From positions 72,178,372 through 72,242,371 of the forward strand of contig OY970824.1 in assembly GCA_963853835.1 (NCBI GenBank): 64,000 nucleotides of DNA. The letters run 5' to 3'. Both the position numbers and the translations under genes were made by a program. This DNA is from Calendula officinalis. Its lineage: Eukaryota; Streptophyta; Magnoliopsida; Asterales; Asteraceae. Positions 34,880 through 47,413 of this stretch are shown here, one piece after another (position 1 is the first letter of the stretch; each line of letters starts with the position of its first letter). The notes beneath the pieces were generated by a model. The model was not told the origin of the DNA. It searched no databases and was given only the letters and a program-made list of their open reading frames with translations.

Positions 34880-35304
34880 TCTTACTACTATATAAAGCAT
34901 TTAGGCCTACCCCATTAGACAAGTTTAAGGAGCTCCTTACACTTGATTTTAAGGACCTTTCCACTTTTGTTAGTTAGTTCTCTACCTTAAAAAAAAAAAT
35001 CGCGGCTAATAAGATTCGAACCCAAGACCTCTCCTAACTTATCACTATGTGTTAACCACTTGCTATACATTACACTTAGGTAACACCACCCACACTTAAT
35101 AACAAAAGTCTGTTACTCGAAAACCATTTTACCCAATAACATTAAATATACGACGCTGTAAATCATCAACTCTTACCAAAATTCACATTTCCGTTTATTA
35201 TTTATTTCTAGCAACAATTATTACCGTGTAAACGAACAGCACTTGCTCGCCACGAAATATGGTTTCTGGGTACCCGCCGCCGCATTGCGCGGGTACCCTG
35301 CTAG
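34880..35304 (+). mobile_element. Short non-autonomous Helitron
   Basis: 425 bp, starts TCTTACTACTATATAAAGC, ends in the hairpin GGGTACCCGC/GCGGGTACCC then TGCTAG, inserted between A (34879) and T (35305). Near the 5' end it carries an antisense tRNA-like module (about 35000-35085: GATTCGAACCC complement B box, GTTAACCACTTGC complement A box) following an A run. Confidence 0.9.
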
Positions 35305-35709
35305 TTTCATTTATATGTGTATACATATACGGTGGAAGTTTACATATGGGTATATTACATTTAAACGTTTCATATGGGGTATTTAAACGTTTGAAGTTTT
35401 GATATTAATTTGGTTTTCATGTACGTTTGAAGTTTTTGGGGAAGGGTTTTGGTTTCATAATAATTTTACATGGGGAATTTATTAAGAATTTATGTTTCAA
35501 GTTTTGAAATTCATTTGGGTTCCATGTTTAGGTTTTTAAGATGAGTCCATTTAAACGTTTCATATGTGATATTTGAACGTTTGAAGTTTTGATATTAATT
35601 TGGTTTTCATGTACGTTTGGGGATTGGTTTTGGTTTATAACAATTTTACATGGGAAATTTATTGAGAGTTTACGTTTTAAGTTTTGATATTCATTTGGGT
35701 TCCATGTTT
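35305..35709. repeat. Diverged direct repeats
   Basis: Units of about 190 bp (35350-35540 and 35545-35705) share TTTAAACGTTTCATATG, TTGATATTAATTTGG and TTTGGGTTCCATGTTT; a third partial unit continues at 36271 after the LINE. Noncoding. Confidence 0.6.
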
Positions 35710-36270
35710 TGTTCCACTCAAAGTGAATTGTTTTGTTTGGCGGATCGGGTTAGATCGGGTTCCGGTGGCGAAAAGCTTGGAAAAAAGATGCATCAATATT
35801 GATTCCAACTTATGTAAAGTTTGCAACAGCGGCGTGGAAGATGTGAATCATGCTTTTCTGTGTTGTCCTCGGGTGAAGGATGTCTTACTTTGGATCTTTA
35901 ATTGGTGTGGAATTCAGTTACCTAATTTTCAATCGGTGAACGAACTAATTGAATTTGGGGTTGATTGGGGAAATTGCTTAAAAAGAAAAGTATTAACGAC
36001 TATCATTCAAGCGACATTATGGTGTATATGGAAGGCGAGAAACGAAGTGGTCTTCAACAACAATCATAAGTCCTATTCGGTCATTGCCGGCGATATTACA
36101 CAAATGTCATACTTATGGTTGAAATATAGGAGTAAAATATGTTGTAATTCGGTTGATTGGGGTATTTCCCCGTTTTTATTTCCTTTGTAATTGTTTGTGT
36201 TTGTTTTTCCCGTCTTAGTGTCTTGCTAAGTTCGGGCGTTTTATTTATATATTTGCCGTTTCCAAAAAAA
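35710..36270 (+). mobile_element. 5'-truncated LINE with zf-RVT domain, A tail and TSD
   Basis: The frame up to 36190 gives FVWRIGLDRVPVAKSLEKR, CKVCNSGVEDVNHAFLCCP (the zf-RVT knuckle) and LWCIWKARNEVVFNN, the C-terminal end of an L1-type ORF2. A 3' UTR and A run follow. It is flanked by a 17-bp target ATTTGGGTTCCATGTTT (35693-35709 and 36271-36287). The frame is open over the surviving part, so the insertion is fairly recent. Confidence 0.85.
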
Positions 36271-36531
36271 ATTTGGGTTCCATGTTTAGGTTTTTAAGAT
36301 GGTATTTAAGTCTAGGTAATTAATGTTACATCAAATAGAATTATGTTGGTTTAATTTTTATTAATTGCTTGGCTATTAAATCCAACTTCAAATTGAAACT
36401 CAATTTGTATGTTAATAATATATAGATGTTTTTGCCATTCACAATTATAACAGAATAAAAGTGATTAGTTATATGTCGCATAGACATCTAATATCCATCT
36501 CTCTTTGTAAAACTTAAAGATTCAAATTTAA

Positions 36532-36665
36532 GGGTATGTTTAGGAAAGCTTATTAAGAGGGTTTTTTAGCTTATTATCTTAATAAGTTTAAATTTTCATG
36601 CTTATTTAGGCTTATTAAACTAATAAGTTAAAAAACTCTCTTAATAAGCTTTCCCAAACATGCTC
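36532..36665. mobile_element. Tourist-like MITE
   Basis: 134 bp, nearly a full fold-back: GGGTATGTTTAGGAAAGC and GCTTTCCCAAACATGCTC, with TAA at both flanks (36529-36531, 36666-36668). Confidence 0.8.
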
Positions 36666-36709
36666 TAAGTGTTTGAAATCAAATATTAACTTTTTTTTAA
36701 TGATAAATA

Positions 36710-36987
36710 CTTCATCCGATTCAAAATAAGTGACACACTTTGAAAAATTACATTATTTGGAAAAAAAATTAGTGGGACCAACATCACTAACTATCTACTT
36801 TAACAAAATGATATGACTCTTTTATCCTTATTTTTTACTTTTAAACATCATTACTCTTACTTTATTCAAAAAGTGTGGGAGTCATTCCTCACAAACCATA
36901 CAATTAATCTGATTTATCATTATTATAATTTTTTACCTTAAAAACTGTGAAACTCAAAGTGTATCACTTATTTTGAATCGGAGGAAG
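36710..36987. mobile_element. StA Stowaway-type MITE
   Basis: 278 bp, ends CTTCATCCGATTCAAAATAA and TTATTTTGAATCGGAGGAAG, TA flanks. Uninterrupted copy. Confidence 0.85.
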
Positions 36988-37034
36988 TATAATAAACCCA
37001 TTCAAACGTTCTTTGTTGTTGGGATGTAAATCCT

Positions 37035-37312
37035 TATGGTTGCTTAATTGCCAATAAAATTATCAGTGTCAAAGATCGGGAACATTAAATTAAAGTTGAT
37101 TTTGAAAAAACATCTTATAGTATTAATTGGGATTTCTTTTATAACATTTAACATTCAAGTGAGGTTTGGTTCTAGGAAAAAATAGATTGCTTCTTGCCTC
37201 TTTTTGGGTGCTTATCAATGGCTCTCCATCCAAAGAGTTTAAAATGGAGAATGGTCTTCGCCAAGGAGATCCGCTCTCCTCGATTCTTTTCTATTAGTTG
37301 TCAAAGCTATTC
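37035..37312 (+). pseudogene. LINE reverse transcriptase fragment
   Basis: Broken frames give KVDFEKTSYSINWDF (compare KVDFEKAFDSVNW) and VLINGSPSKEFKMENGLRQG followed by DPLSSILF, the RT palm motif GLRQGDPLS. Frameshifts and stops lie between. No ends found. Confidence 0.75.
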
Positions 37313-37436
37313 AAATTACTATTAACATATTGTATCGTATATGGTGCCTTATATAACTTTGTTTGTTCTTCGTAATTATAATACAATCAATCAATCAATG
37401 TAATACAACCGTAACCGAAATTCTATAATCTGCAAC

Positions 37437-38181
37437 TAGGGGTGCCCAACGGGTCAACCCGACCCGACCCGGTTCTTATCGGGTCGGGTCTGTCGGGTTT
37501 GAGCTTAAAAAATCCTAACCCGAAACCCGACCTGATAAAGCTTCGGGTTGGTCGGGTTCGGGTCTGTCGGGTTTCGGGTTTGTCGGGTTGACCCGATCGG
37601 ATTGGTCGGGTTACACATTTTTAAAAGTTCAAGAAACACACATTTATAAAAATTAAAATACACTGATTCATATTAGTTAAACAAATTAATAACTTACAAA
37701 CAAACAAACTCCAAAACAAAAAAATATCTTTGTATAATATAATCAAGTAACTATTATCAAATGGTGATTTTTGTAAGCAAGCAGGCAAGTAGCTAACATC
37801 AGTCGGTGCTCTGTGTATGTTAGCAAATCATGCTCTTGTGTCTTGCATATTGAAATTCAAAAAGAAAACATCAAACACTTCCGGTAAAGATTAAATGTGC
37901 CTTTTGTATTCATTTTCTTTCACAATTTATGTTGAAGATATTTTAAAATTTCAAATTTTAATTTTACTCTTAACCCTTATCGGGTCTAATCGGGTCAACC
38001 CGAAACCCGAAAATATTAAGAATCATAACCCGAAACCCGACCCGATAAGAAATCGGGTTAGTCGGGTCGGGTTTAAAAAACCCGATATCAACGCACGACC
38101 CGATTGCACTCGACCCGATTAGCGTTATCGGGTTCGGGTCCGGGTCCGGGTCGGGTCGGGTCGACCCTTTGGGCACCCCTA
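37437..38181. mobile_element. hAT-like MITE with CGGGTC/GACCCG subterminal repeats
   Basis: Ends TAGGGGTGCCCAACGGG and CCTTTGGGCACCCCTA, perfect 8-bp target TCTGCAAC (37429-37436, 38182-38189). GACCCGA words fill about 37450-37610 and 37975-38165; the centre is AT-rich and noncoding. Confidence 0.9.
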
Positions 38182-38314
38182 TCTGCAACACTAGTAAGCA
38201 AAATAGTGGTATTTGATAACTTTATTGTTAATTACTTTACAACGTACGGTGTATATATTAAAAGAAGATCATATTAGACTAGATTATTTATTACATAAAA
38301 TAGTATAAGTTATT

Positions 38315-38515
38315 TAGGGGGTGCTTGTTTGAGGGTAGGTAATGGTAAAGGTAATGAAAATAGATGCTTGGTTGAATATAATGTAATTTTCCATTACCTA
38401 TTAGTGGGTAATAACCCATTACTCAACAAATTGGGGGTAATGATTACTCATTGCATTGTATTCCCTTTATCTTTCCCTTTCTCATTCCTCAATTTGAACC
38501 AAGCATCCCCTTATT
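38315..38515. mobile_element. MITE with GGGGGTGCTTG / CAAGCATCCCC ends
   Basis: Ends GGGGGTGCTTGTTTGAGG and AATTTGAACCAAGCATCCCC, with inverted GGTAATG/CATTACC words inside. TSD unclear. Confidence 0.6.
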
Positions 38516-38614
38516 ATTTATATTTAATAAAATGGGTGACGTGGATATATATTTTATTTCCAGATCAACCTAATAATATTTGATTGATTTTGTAATAATT
38601 AGGGTTTTTTTAAT

Positions 38615-38790
38615 GTATGTCCCAGGGGCATACATTAGGTGCAATCAATGAAGTATAAAATTTCCATTTTAATTGAAAATTGTATTTATTGCATTATCTA
38701 ATGATAATAATTAAGGATCCTTAATGTTATTCAAAATGTATTAGGAAATTTAATACTTTATTAATTGCACCTAATTAGAAAAACTCATTT
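38615..38790. mobile_element. Short fold-back MITE
   Basis: AGGTGCAATCAATGAAGTAT and its near complement (ending ATTAATTGCACCTAAT) pair across about 170 bp. Sequence 38791-39120 beyond it holds nothing recognised. Confidence 0.5.
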
Positions 38791-39125
38791 ATAAAAAGTG
38801 CCAGATTTGGACGAATATTTGATGAAATTGGCTTCATTTAAAACGTGAATGACGGTGGACCTTGGCCAACAAGCAAACGAAATTACTTGATCAACAAGCA
38901 ATACAAACTTGGAAACTCCAACTGAAGCCTCCGTAAAACGCGAATCAATAAAACCGGCAAATTGAAACCTAAATCGACCACAAATTAAAGGGAATTGATT
39001 TGTTTAAAGTATAATTTACTTATCTAAGGCAAATAAAGTTATTTAAGGTAAATTAAGTTATTTAATTACCATGAAAAATTCTAATTTTTGAACTAAAGGA
39101 AAAGAGTACACAAGCATTCATCGGG

Positions 39126-42100
39126 ATGCTCCCCCTCACATGCACTCAACAGGGTGCAAAACATATGCCAGGATGCAATTATCTATTCTCACTCAACAGG
39201 GTGCAAAGCATACGTCAGGATGCAATCATTATCCGCACTCAACAGGGTGCAAAGCATACGTCTGGATGTAATCATTATATGCACTCAACAGGGTACAAGG
39301 CATACATCAGGATGCAATCGTTATTCGCACACAACTAGGTGCATGATATATGTCATTTAGGTAGCTCATAGACTTTCTTAAGTCAAATAGTTTTGACATG
39401 TTTTGGAAAGAATACTTTGGCAGTGACTTGGTGAACAAGTATGCATGATTCTTATTTGATCCAATATGTGGCATTTCAATCTTTTGAAATGCTTGTTGTT
39501 CATGTGTAAAGAACAATTTCAGCGATATGTGTTTGGTGTTATCGTGTTTTGATATAGCCATGTTTCAATTGATCGATAACAACAGTGTTATCTTCATATA
39601 TGACAACTGGTTAATTGGGATCATGATCCAAACCACACTTACTTCGAATATGGTCTCTTACATCTCAAAGCCATATACACTCTCTAGTCGCCTCAACGAG
39701 CGCGAGTAGTTCGGAGTGATTTGTCAAAGTATCAACTAGAGTCCATTTACAAGACCTCTAGGATATCGCCGCATTCCCTATGGTAAAGACATAACCAGAT
39801 TGGGAACGTACCTTGTGCAGGTCTGATAAGTAAACTGCATCGGCATAGCCGATAAGGGTTGCGTTATCTCGAGTATCAATCACATTTGATCCACTCGATT
39901 CCGCGTAGGGATAGAATAAGCCCATATCCGTACTATCTTTAAAGTAACAGGAGATGTCTTTAATACCATTTCAATGGTGGCGTGTTGGCGCATTGCTATG
40001 CCTAGTCATGCATATCACAACAAACAAGATGTCTAGTCTAGTACATTGGGCCAAGTACAGTATTGCGCTTATTGCACCCATATATGAACACACATGGATC
40101 AATATCTCATCATCATCCTCATTTGGATGGAATTGGTCCCTTTTAATGTCTAGAGAATGAATGACCAACCATGGGGGTAGATGGAGGTTTGTATCACGAT
40201 AACTAAAGCGTCTTAACACCTTTAGGGTGTAATTCTCTTGATGGAGGAAAACCCCATCTTTACGGTCCTCAATCTACAGGCCGAGGCAATGCCGTATTTT
40301 CCCATGATCTTTCATCTCGACTTCCTTCTTCAGGATTTCAGCAGTTTCAAATAACTCTATCGAGGTACCTATGAGATTCAAATCATCTACATAGACTGCG
40401 ATAATAACATATCCTGAAGTGGATATCTTTATAAACACGCATGGGCATATCACAATATTCAAATATCCCAGTCTGATCAAGTACTCACTTAGACGGGTAT
40501 ACCACATCCGTCCGGATATTAATCTAAAAGTGATCATCTCAGTCGTATTGAGAACATGTTCCGTGGTCTGGAAATACTTGATTTAGGCAACTTGAGTCCA
40601 TCGGGGACTTTCATGTGTATCTCTGTGTCATGATCCCTATAGAGATAGGCTGTGACCACATCCATAAGCTGCATATTCAGTTTTTTGGAAACTACTAAAC
40701 TGATTAAGTAGTGGAACGTTATAACGTTCATTACGGGAGAATACATCTCCTCGTAATCAATACCAGGGCGTTTGAGAGAAGCCTAGCGCCACGAGGCGAG
40801 CTGTGTATCATACAATCTCATTATTCTCATTACGCTTCCTTACGAATACCGATTTATAATCAGTTGGTTTAACATTAGGTGGTGTTGGAGCAATAGGTCC
40901 AAACACTCATCCTTTCAGTAAGGAATCCAATTTTACCTGGATTGTGTATTTCCATAAAGACCAATCCATTGTACTCAACAGTAGTACTTGGTTCCATGTC
41001 ATCATTGCTCATAATGTCAGTGGCCACTGCGTATATGAGCAAATCATCGATGACAGTCTCGTTTTGCTTCAGAATATCGTCTAAGCTAGCATACTCGACA
41101 GATACTTGAAGATTATCGGGATGATGAGAAATTGGTGTTTCATCGGGAACACGCTTCTCCAATACACTCCCGTGATCCTTAATGATCTCGTGTGGCAAAA
41201 CGTATACGACAGAATTTCTCCTCCTTTGAGGCAGAACATCCTTATCTTCCTCTTTTCTTAGGAAGAGCGGCGGACTGGACAGCCAACGGTAGCGTCCTTT
41301 GCACGGTGGGTTCGACCGATGCAACATGTTCAAACGGAACATGGCGTCTCACAGGGACGTCTATCCTTGCAGGCACATTTGCAGCAGGTATATTTGATCT
41401 CGTGACATTTGCTAAGTCATTAAATGCGTTTGGTAGCTGATTAGCAACATTTTGTAGACTTAGAGTTCTTTGCACATCCTTATCACTATGTGCAGTCGGG
41501 GGATCCATATGAGACAAACTGGGTACATGCCACGTTCTTTCACGTCGTTCCTTATCAACGTTAACGTGCAAATCTCCCCCTAACGACGGGAAGATTGTCT
41601 CATCAATATCACAATCCGCATGTACAGCGTTAAAGAGATCGCCTGTCAAGGGCTCTAAATAGAGTATAATGGATGGGGATTAATAATCAACATATATTCC
41701 CCGTCGTTTCTGAGGTCCAAATTTCGAACGCTTTGGAAGTTCAATTGGAACATTGACCAAACACCCAACACGTGTAAATGTGAGACATCAGGCTCATATC
41801 CAGTTACCAGCTGGTACGCAGAAACTTATTGGGTGCCCATGTGCCTCAGACGGACCAATGCACCATTGTGCAATATCGCATAACCATATATAAAAATGGG
41901 GCTTTTTGGTGCGCATAACCAAAGTTCTTGCAATTATTTGTATGCGTTTGATAAACGCTTCCGCAAGATTAATTTGATAATGAACGTACACAACAGGGTG
42001 TTCAATATCAAGGCCCAATGTTATGCAATAACCATCGAACATCTTCGATGTAAACTCACCGACATTATCAAGTCTAATTGACTTTATTGGATAATTCGGA

Positions 42101-43000
42101 TGATTAGCCCTCAACTTAATGATATGGCCTAGGAGTTTAGGAAATGTTTTATTCCTTGTGGACAATAGAGCTACGTGTGACCATCATTGTTGATTCATCA
42201 ACCAATATCATGAAATTTTTTTAAATGGTCCGCATGTTGGTTGGATAGGTCCACAAATATCCTCATGAATTCTCTTAAGAAAACGGGACATCACTTTTGT
42301 AGATTATTCATAAAGTGGTTTGAGATGTGTCTTTACAATCGAGCATATTTGGCATAGGATTTTTCGGATTTAAACACGAAATTATATCCTGAGCACATAG
42401 GATGCATTCATAGTTCAAAGCATCGTATATTGACCCGTGGTTCCCAGCCGGTAATGCCATAACATATAAGTTCCCTCATCAATGGGGCTCGACGAACGAT
42501 TAGGTTGCTTTCAATGGTTTAGATCATACTGATCCACAAACCATTTGACAAGCATCTCAACTTCTCCAATATACTTGGTCGTATTGATCAGAGGTAATGT
42601 AAAGGTATTCGATACCATTTTCTCGACCAGTTTCGAGATGTAAACATGTTTTCTCGAATATCCTTAAAACTCCACAAGTTACGACTGGAACTTGGATAAT
42701 TTAAGGCTTCATCTATGGTCAAAATAGTACCATTTGACAACATATATTGGGCTATACCAAAGCCAAGGGTCGACAGGCCCGAAATGGTTGTCAATGAAGT
42801 TACTTTTAGGCGTAATGTTGATAAAGTAGTCCTTATGTTTTACGAAAGTGTATTTGGATACCACAATCAACCAGACTATCAACATACCCAATATACATGC
42901 CTTAAAGTAAAAATAATTTAAAGTCGGTCACACGTATTGACTAATTTCACAAGGGAAAAAAACTTTAATTATTTCGAGAAACATAATCAATGTAATCAAT
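39126..43000 (-). mobile_element. Decayed Ty1/copia retrotransposon internal region
   Basis: Minus-strand pol remnants in copia order: integrase part at 42165-41794 (IKSIRLDNVGEFTSKMFDGY), the variable linker at 41649-40875 (FPSLGGDLHVNVDKERRE), reverse transcriptase at about 40860-40270 with the YVDDLNLIGTS catalytic motif near 40400, and RNase H at about 40220-39340 (DRTDILFVV-like, then GSNKNHAYLFTKSLPK). Many stops and frameshifts. A purine run (complement of CCCCCTC at 39130) follows pol. Gag cannot be read in 42900-44490. A likely 5' LTR is at 44499-44705; no matching 3' LTR was found near 39 kb. Confidence 0.85.
39143..39355. repeat. Tandem repeat of about 46 bp, 4-5 copies
   Basis: Each unit contains CTCAACAGGGTGCAAAGC and CAGGATGCAATCATTAT. 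The array lies just past the 3' end of the copia pol remnant and may have grown from its last codons. Confidence 0.85.
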
Positions 43001-43024
43001 CCATAATCCAATGGAAACATAATC

Positions 43025-43270
43025 CATGAGCTGAACAATAGCTCTATTATTCCATTTGAGCCACAAAATTAGGGGCCTCAAAGAATTAATGTGTGTTTGA
43101 TTCGATATTTTCCTACAACGGGAGGAGAAATATATTGGATTTAACTGTCATGAGCTGCACAATAGTTCTATTATTACATTTGAGCCACAAATTTAGGGGC
43201 CTCAAAGGATTAATGTGTGTTTTGATATTTTCCTACAACGGGAGGACAAATATTGGATTTAGTTATCATA
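43025..43270. repeat. Direct duplication of about 117 bp
   Basis: CATGAGCTG(C/A)ACAATAG through TTTTCCTACAACGGGAGGA occurs twice in tandem (about 43025-43130 and 43148-43255), within the decayed 5' part of the copia element. The rest of 43000-44498 is noncoding. Confidence 0.75.
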
Positions 43271-44498
43271 TAAATTGATAAGTTTAAATGTTTATGGTTT
43301 GAATGAGCATAAATTGTGTGTCGAATCAGCAGGTTCGAAAAACACAAGCGTGAATGGTTCTCATTTATCGAACGACAGGTCGATTGATAGACACCATTTC
43401 ATTATATGTATATAACCACATTCGGGGAAAAGATTATTTAGTCAACCCTTTTCGGTAGCTCTATTCGAATACAACCAGGAAAGACGGTGAGGGTAGACAG
43501 CGCTTGTGCGTATCGGAACCACCCATCATTAGGAGTCAGAAAAACCGCCAATCTTTCCTAGACATCGTATAAGAATAGGTGAGCCTATTGGGGGATGATT
43601 CATAACTTTTCAGAGAAGTGTCATACAATGCTCATTGTGCATCACGTGAGTGCGTCAACTCAATATGCCAACATATAATTCATGATGCAACGTTTTCTAT
43701 CTCATTATGAGAAATCCTCAAAACTTTTTCACATAAGTGGTATCCAATGCTCATAATCCACAAGAGCCATAATCATTCACATTGAAATTATCAATTTTGT
43801 ATGTTCATGATTTTTTTTTTTTTTTAAAAAAAAAAACAACTTTCAAATATAAAAGAAAGTATAATATGACAAATACATGTCAATGCATATCAACCCAAAA
43901 TTCATGGTTAATTAGTCCAAAAATATTTTTTTCCAACAAAAAAAATATAACTAATTAATGAATGTCACTTAAAGCAATCATTAACCTCACATATAATATA
44001 TATATATATATTAAGTAGGGAAAACGACGTTGATGATTAAAATTGGTATTTTTTAACTAAAATTTCATATGCATTAGAAACATTTTCCAAATAATGGCGC
44101 TACTTTTAGGGAAATGTGTTCTTTTTCTTCTATAAAATCCATTTTTGTGACTTTATTAGACCAAACATAGAATGTAAGTAATGACACATTGATAAGGCAA
44201 TCCAAACACCCCCATTAATCGAATTTCCCATATTATTCTACTTTTTTTTTATGAATTTTGATCTTGCAATCAAACAAAAAAAAATAAGAAACTTGATTTA
44301 GAATACAAAGCATATTCATACGTTGCTTTAATGAAAAATTGTGAGAAAATTTGGTGATTGCAAACAATGAAAGTGTTAGGTTAAGGAGAGATTCACTTAC
44401 AAACTATCAATGGGAGATTCATCTACATACTAGGATGCTAGTAGTAAAAGTGAAGAACTTATTTAGATTACTTGATCCATAGCATCGTGCTGATAACG

Positions 44499-44705
44499 TG
44501 TTGTGAACCAATTAGCTCAATCATACGATCTTCTCATTCATATATATGTATTCTTACAATATTGTGTGTATCTTACAAGTATACATGATAGTCCTTTATA
44601 TAGGCACAATGTGATGAATCAAGAGTCATGGAATTAATATCCATAAGTACCTAAGTTAATGAAAGACATAAATACAAGTAAACCAAAAGACTATGAGTTA
44701 CAACA
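44499..44705 (-). mobile_element. Probable solo or 5' LTR of the copia element
   Basis: 207 bp with ends TGTTGTGAACC and GTTACAACA. Just to the left (reading out of the LTR on the minus strand) comes ACGTTATCAGCACGA, resembling the primer-binding region following many plant copia LTRs. It matches the orientation of the pol remnant, but with no second LTR for comparison the limits are provisional. Confidence 0.5.
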
Positions 44706-44886
44706 TGAACAAATTATTTCCCCAAATTAAACTCCTATCGACAAATCGATATCTCTAAAGAAAATATCTCTATATATATATCACGCTATCGCTGAGTTCA
44801 TACAATCAACGCAGAGCGGAAACGGAATACAAGAAATCGATTTTTTAATCATAAACCAGAATTGATCGACGACAGACAACAATCAG

Positions 44887-47413
44887 ATGAATTCACAACA
44901 CCGCAAAAGAAGCCATTTGGATGCCTCAAGAAAAGACATTGAAGCTTTGAGAAAAGTTTCCAGACAAGAATACCTGAAGAAACGAGAGCAGAAGAAATTG
45001 GAGGAAATCAGAGATGATATAGAAGATGAACAGTATCTATATCAAGGTATGAATATCAAACTAACTGAATCTGAACAACATGATTTAAAATACAAAAAAG
45101 AAATATATCAATTAGTTAAAAAGAGATCTCGAGAGTATGATGATGATGATGATGATGATAATGTCATTAATGAGTATCGGATTCCTGATGCATATGACGA
45201 ACAGGGCGCTGTAAATCAACAGACAAGATTTGCTGTAGCTACGGCACGCCAGACAGACGGATATCAGATCGACGAACGAAAAGCATGGGAAGATCATCAG
45301 ATTCAAAGAGCAACATTAAACTTCGGACCAAAGAACAAGAAACAATCAGAACAAGATTACAGTTTTGCGTTTGAGGATCAGATTGAAATCATACACAATC
45401 AAGTAATGCGTGGTGTCAATTTTGATGACGAAGCAAATCACAACGTAGATCGCGTGAAATCAGCACATGAGAAGCTTCTAGAAGACAGAAAAACCTTACC
45501 TGTATATTCGTTTCGTGAGCGTTTGATGAAAGAAATTGAAGATCATCAGGTTTTAGTCATTGTTGCAGAAACTGGTTCTGGGAAGACGACTCAGATACCT
45601 CAATATCTCCATGAATCCGGTTACACAAAACATGGAAAGATAGGGTGTACTCAACCTAGACGAGTTGCTGCAATGAGTGTGGCGGCTAGGGTTTCCAAAG
45701 AGATGGGAGTTAAACTCGGTAAGGAAGTCGGTTATTCCATAAGATTTGAAGACTGTACTTCTGATAAAACGGTTATTAAATACATGACAGACGGTTTGCT
45801 ACTCAGAGAGCTACTCGGGGAACCCGATCTTGCAAGTTACAGTGTGATCATGGTGGATGAAGCTCATGAAAGAACATTGTCAACTGATATATTGTTTGGT
45901 TTAGTTAAGGATATTGCTAAAGCTCGTCCTGATCTCAAGTTAATCATCTCGAGTGCTACTCTTGATGCAAAGAAATTCAGTGATTTCTTTGATTCTGCTC
46001 CAATTATTGATATTCCAGGAAGACGATTTCATGTGGAAATAAATTATGTTGATTCACCCGAACCGAATTATATCGATGCTGCAGTTGTTCGTGTGCTTGA
46101 GATTCATGTTACTCAACCGCCTGGAGATGGTGACATATTGGTGTTCCTAACTGGTCAGGAGGAAATCGAAACAATTGAGGAGATTCTTAAACATAGAACA
46201 CGTGGATTAGGGACTAAAATACCAGAATTGATAATTTGCCCGATTTATGCAAATCTTCCAACCGAGCTTCAAGGGAGAATATTCAAACCGACTCCTGAAG
46301 GAGCAAGAAAAGTGGTGCTTGCTACTAACATTGCAGAAACATCCTTAACAATCGATGGTGTAAAGTATGTGATTGATCCAGGGTATGTGAAGATGAAATG
46401 TTATAACCCTAGAACGGGGATGGAATCGTTACAAATTGTTCCTGTTTCAAAAGCTTCTGCTGATCAACGTGCTGGAAGATCGGGTCCTGGTAAGTGTTTT
46501 AGATTGTATACTGCTTTTAATTATGATAATGATTTAGATGATAATACAGTGCCTGAAATCCAACGAACTAATCTTGCTAATGTTGTCCTTATGTTAAAGA
46601 GTCTAGGGATTCATGATTTGGTGAATTTTGATTTTATGGACCCGCCACCTGTGGATTCGTTACTTAAAGCGTTAGAGCTGCTTTTTGCGTTACACGCGCT
46701 TGATACTCGCGGCGAGTTAACAAAAGTTGGTAGACAGATGGCGGAATTCCCACTCGATCCAATGTTGTCCAAGATGATTGTTGCATCCGAGAAATATAAA
46801 TGCTCAAACGAGATCATTTCGAATGTTATCAGTTGGTGGGTCAATTTTTTATCGTCCAAAAGACAAAAAAGTGCAGGCGGATAATGCGCGTTTGAATTTT
46901 TATACCGGTAACGTTGGGGACCATGTAGCATTGCTTAACGTTTACAACGCGTGGAAGGAAACAAATTTCTCTACTCAATGGTGTTATGAGAATTACATTC
47001 AAGTCAAAAGTATGAAGCGTGCACGAGACATAAGAGATCAATTAGAGGGGTTATTGGGAAGAGTTGAAATTGAATTAACATCAAACCCTAACAATTTGGA
47101 AGCAATTAAAAAGGCGATAGTTTCAGGATATTTCCCGCATTCTGCTAGCTTGCAAAAGAATGGGACATATCGAACTATTAGAAATCCTCAGAGCGCTTAT
47201 ATTCACTCGAGCTCGGGTTTAGCTCAAGAGTTTCCTAGGTGGGTGGTATACCATGAGTTAGTTGAGACAAGTAAGGAATACATGCGCCAGGTCACCGAGT
47301 TAAAACCCGAGTGGTTGGTGGAAATTGCACCTCATTATTATCAGTTGAAAGATGTTGAAGATTTTGGATCAAAGAAAATGCCACGTGGAGAAGGTCGAGG
47401 ATCCAAGGATTGA
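44887..47413 (+). pseudogene. DEAH-box pre-mRNA splicing helicase (DEAH1/Prp2-like), broken retrocopy
   Basis: Intact relatives are spliceosomal RNA helicases of about 1040 aa. This copy starts MNSQHRKRSHLDASRKDIEA and joins the family at RKVSRQEYLKKREQKK, so about 200 N-terminal residues are missing. Read without introns, it has motif I (ETGSGKTTQ), CTQPRRVAAMS, DEAHERTLSTD, SSATLDAKKF and LVFLTGQEE. Two lesions are visible. Motif VI reads QRAGRSGPGK (46464-46493) where the family has QRAGRxGRTxPGK: three residues including the second arginine are gone. At about 46821 an apparent 8-nt loss shifts the frame; the first frame ends at 46884, while homology resumes in another frame from MLSVGGSIFYRPKDK (46823) to 47413, ending with VEDFGSKKMPRG. 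Lack of introns suggests a retrocopy. A truncated product of 665 aa is possible but unlikely to be an active helicase. Confidence 0.8.

Noticed and set aside
39143..39355. CRISPR-like array
   Set aside because: Units are contiguous diverged tandem repeats without unique spacers, in a plant retroelement.
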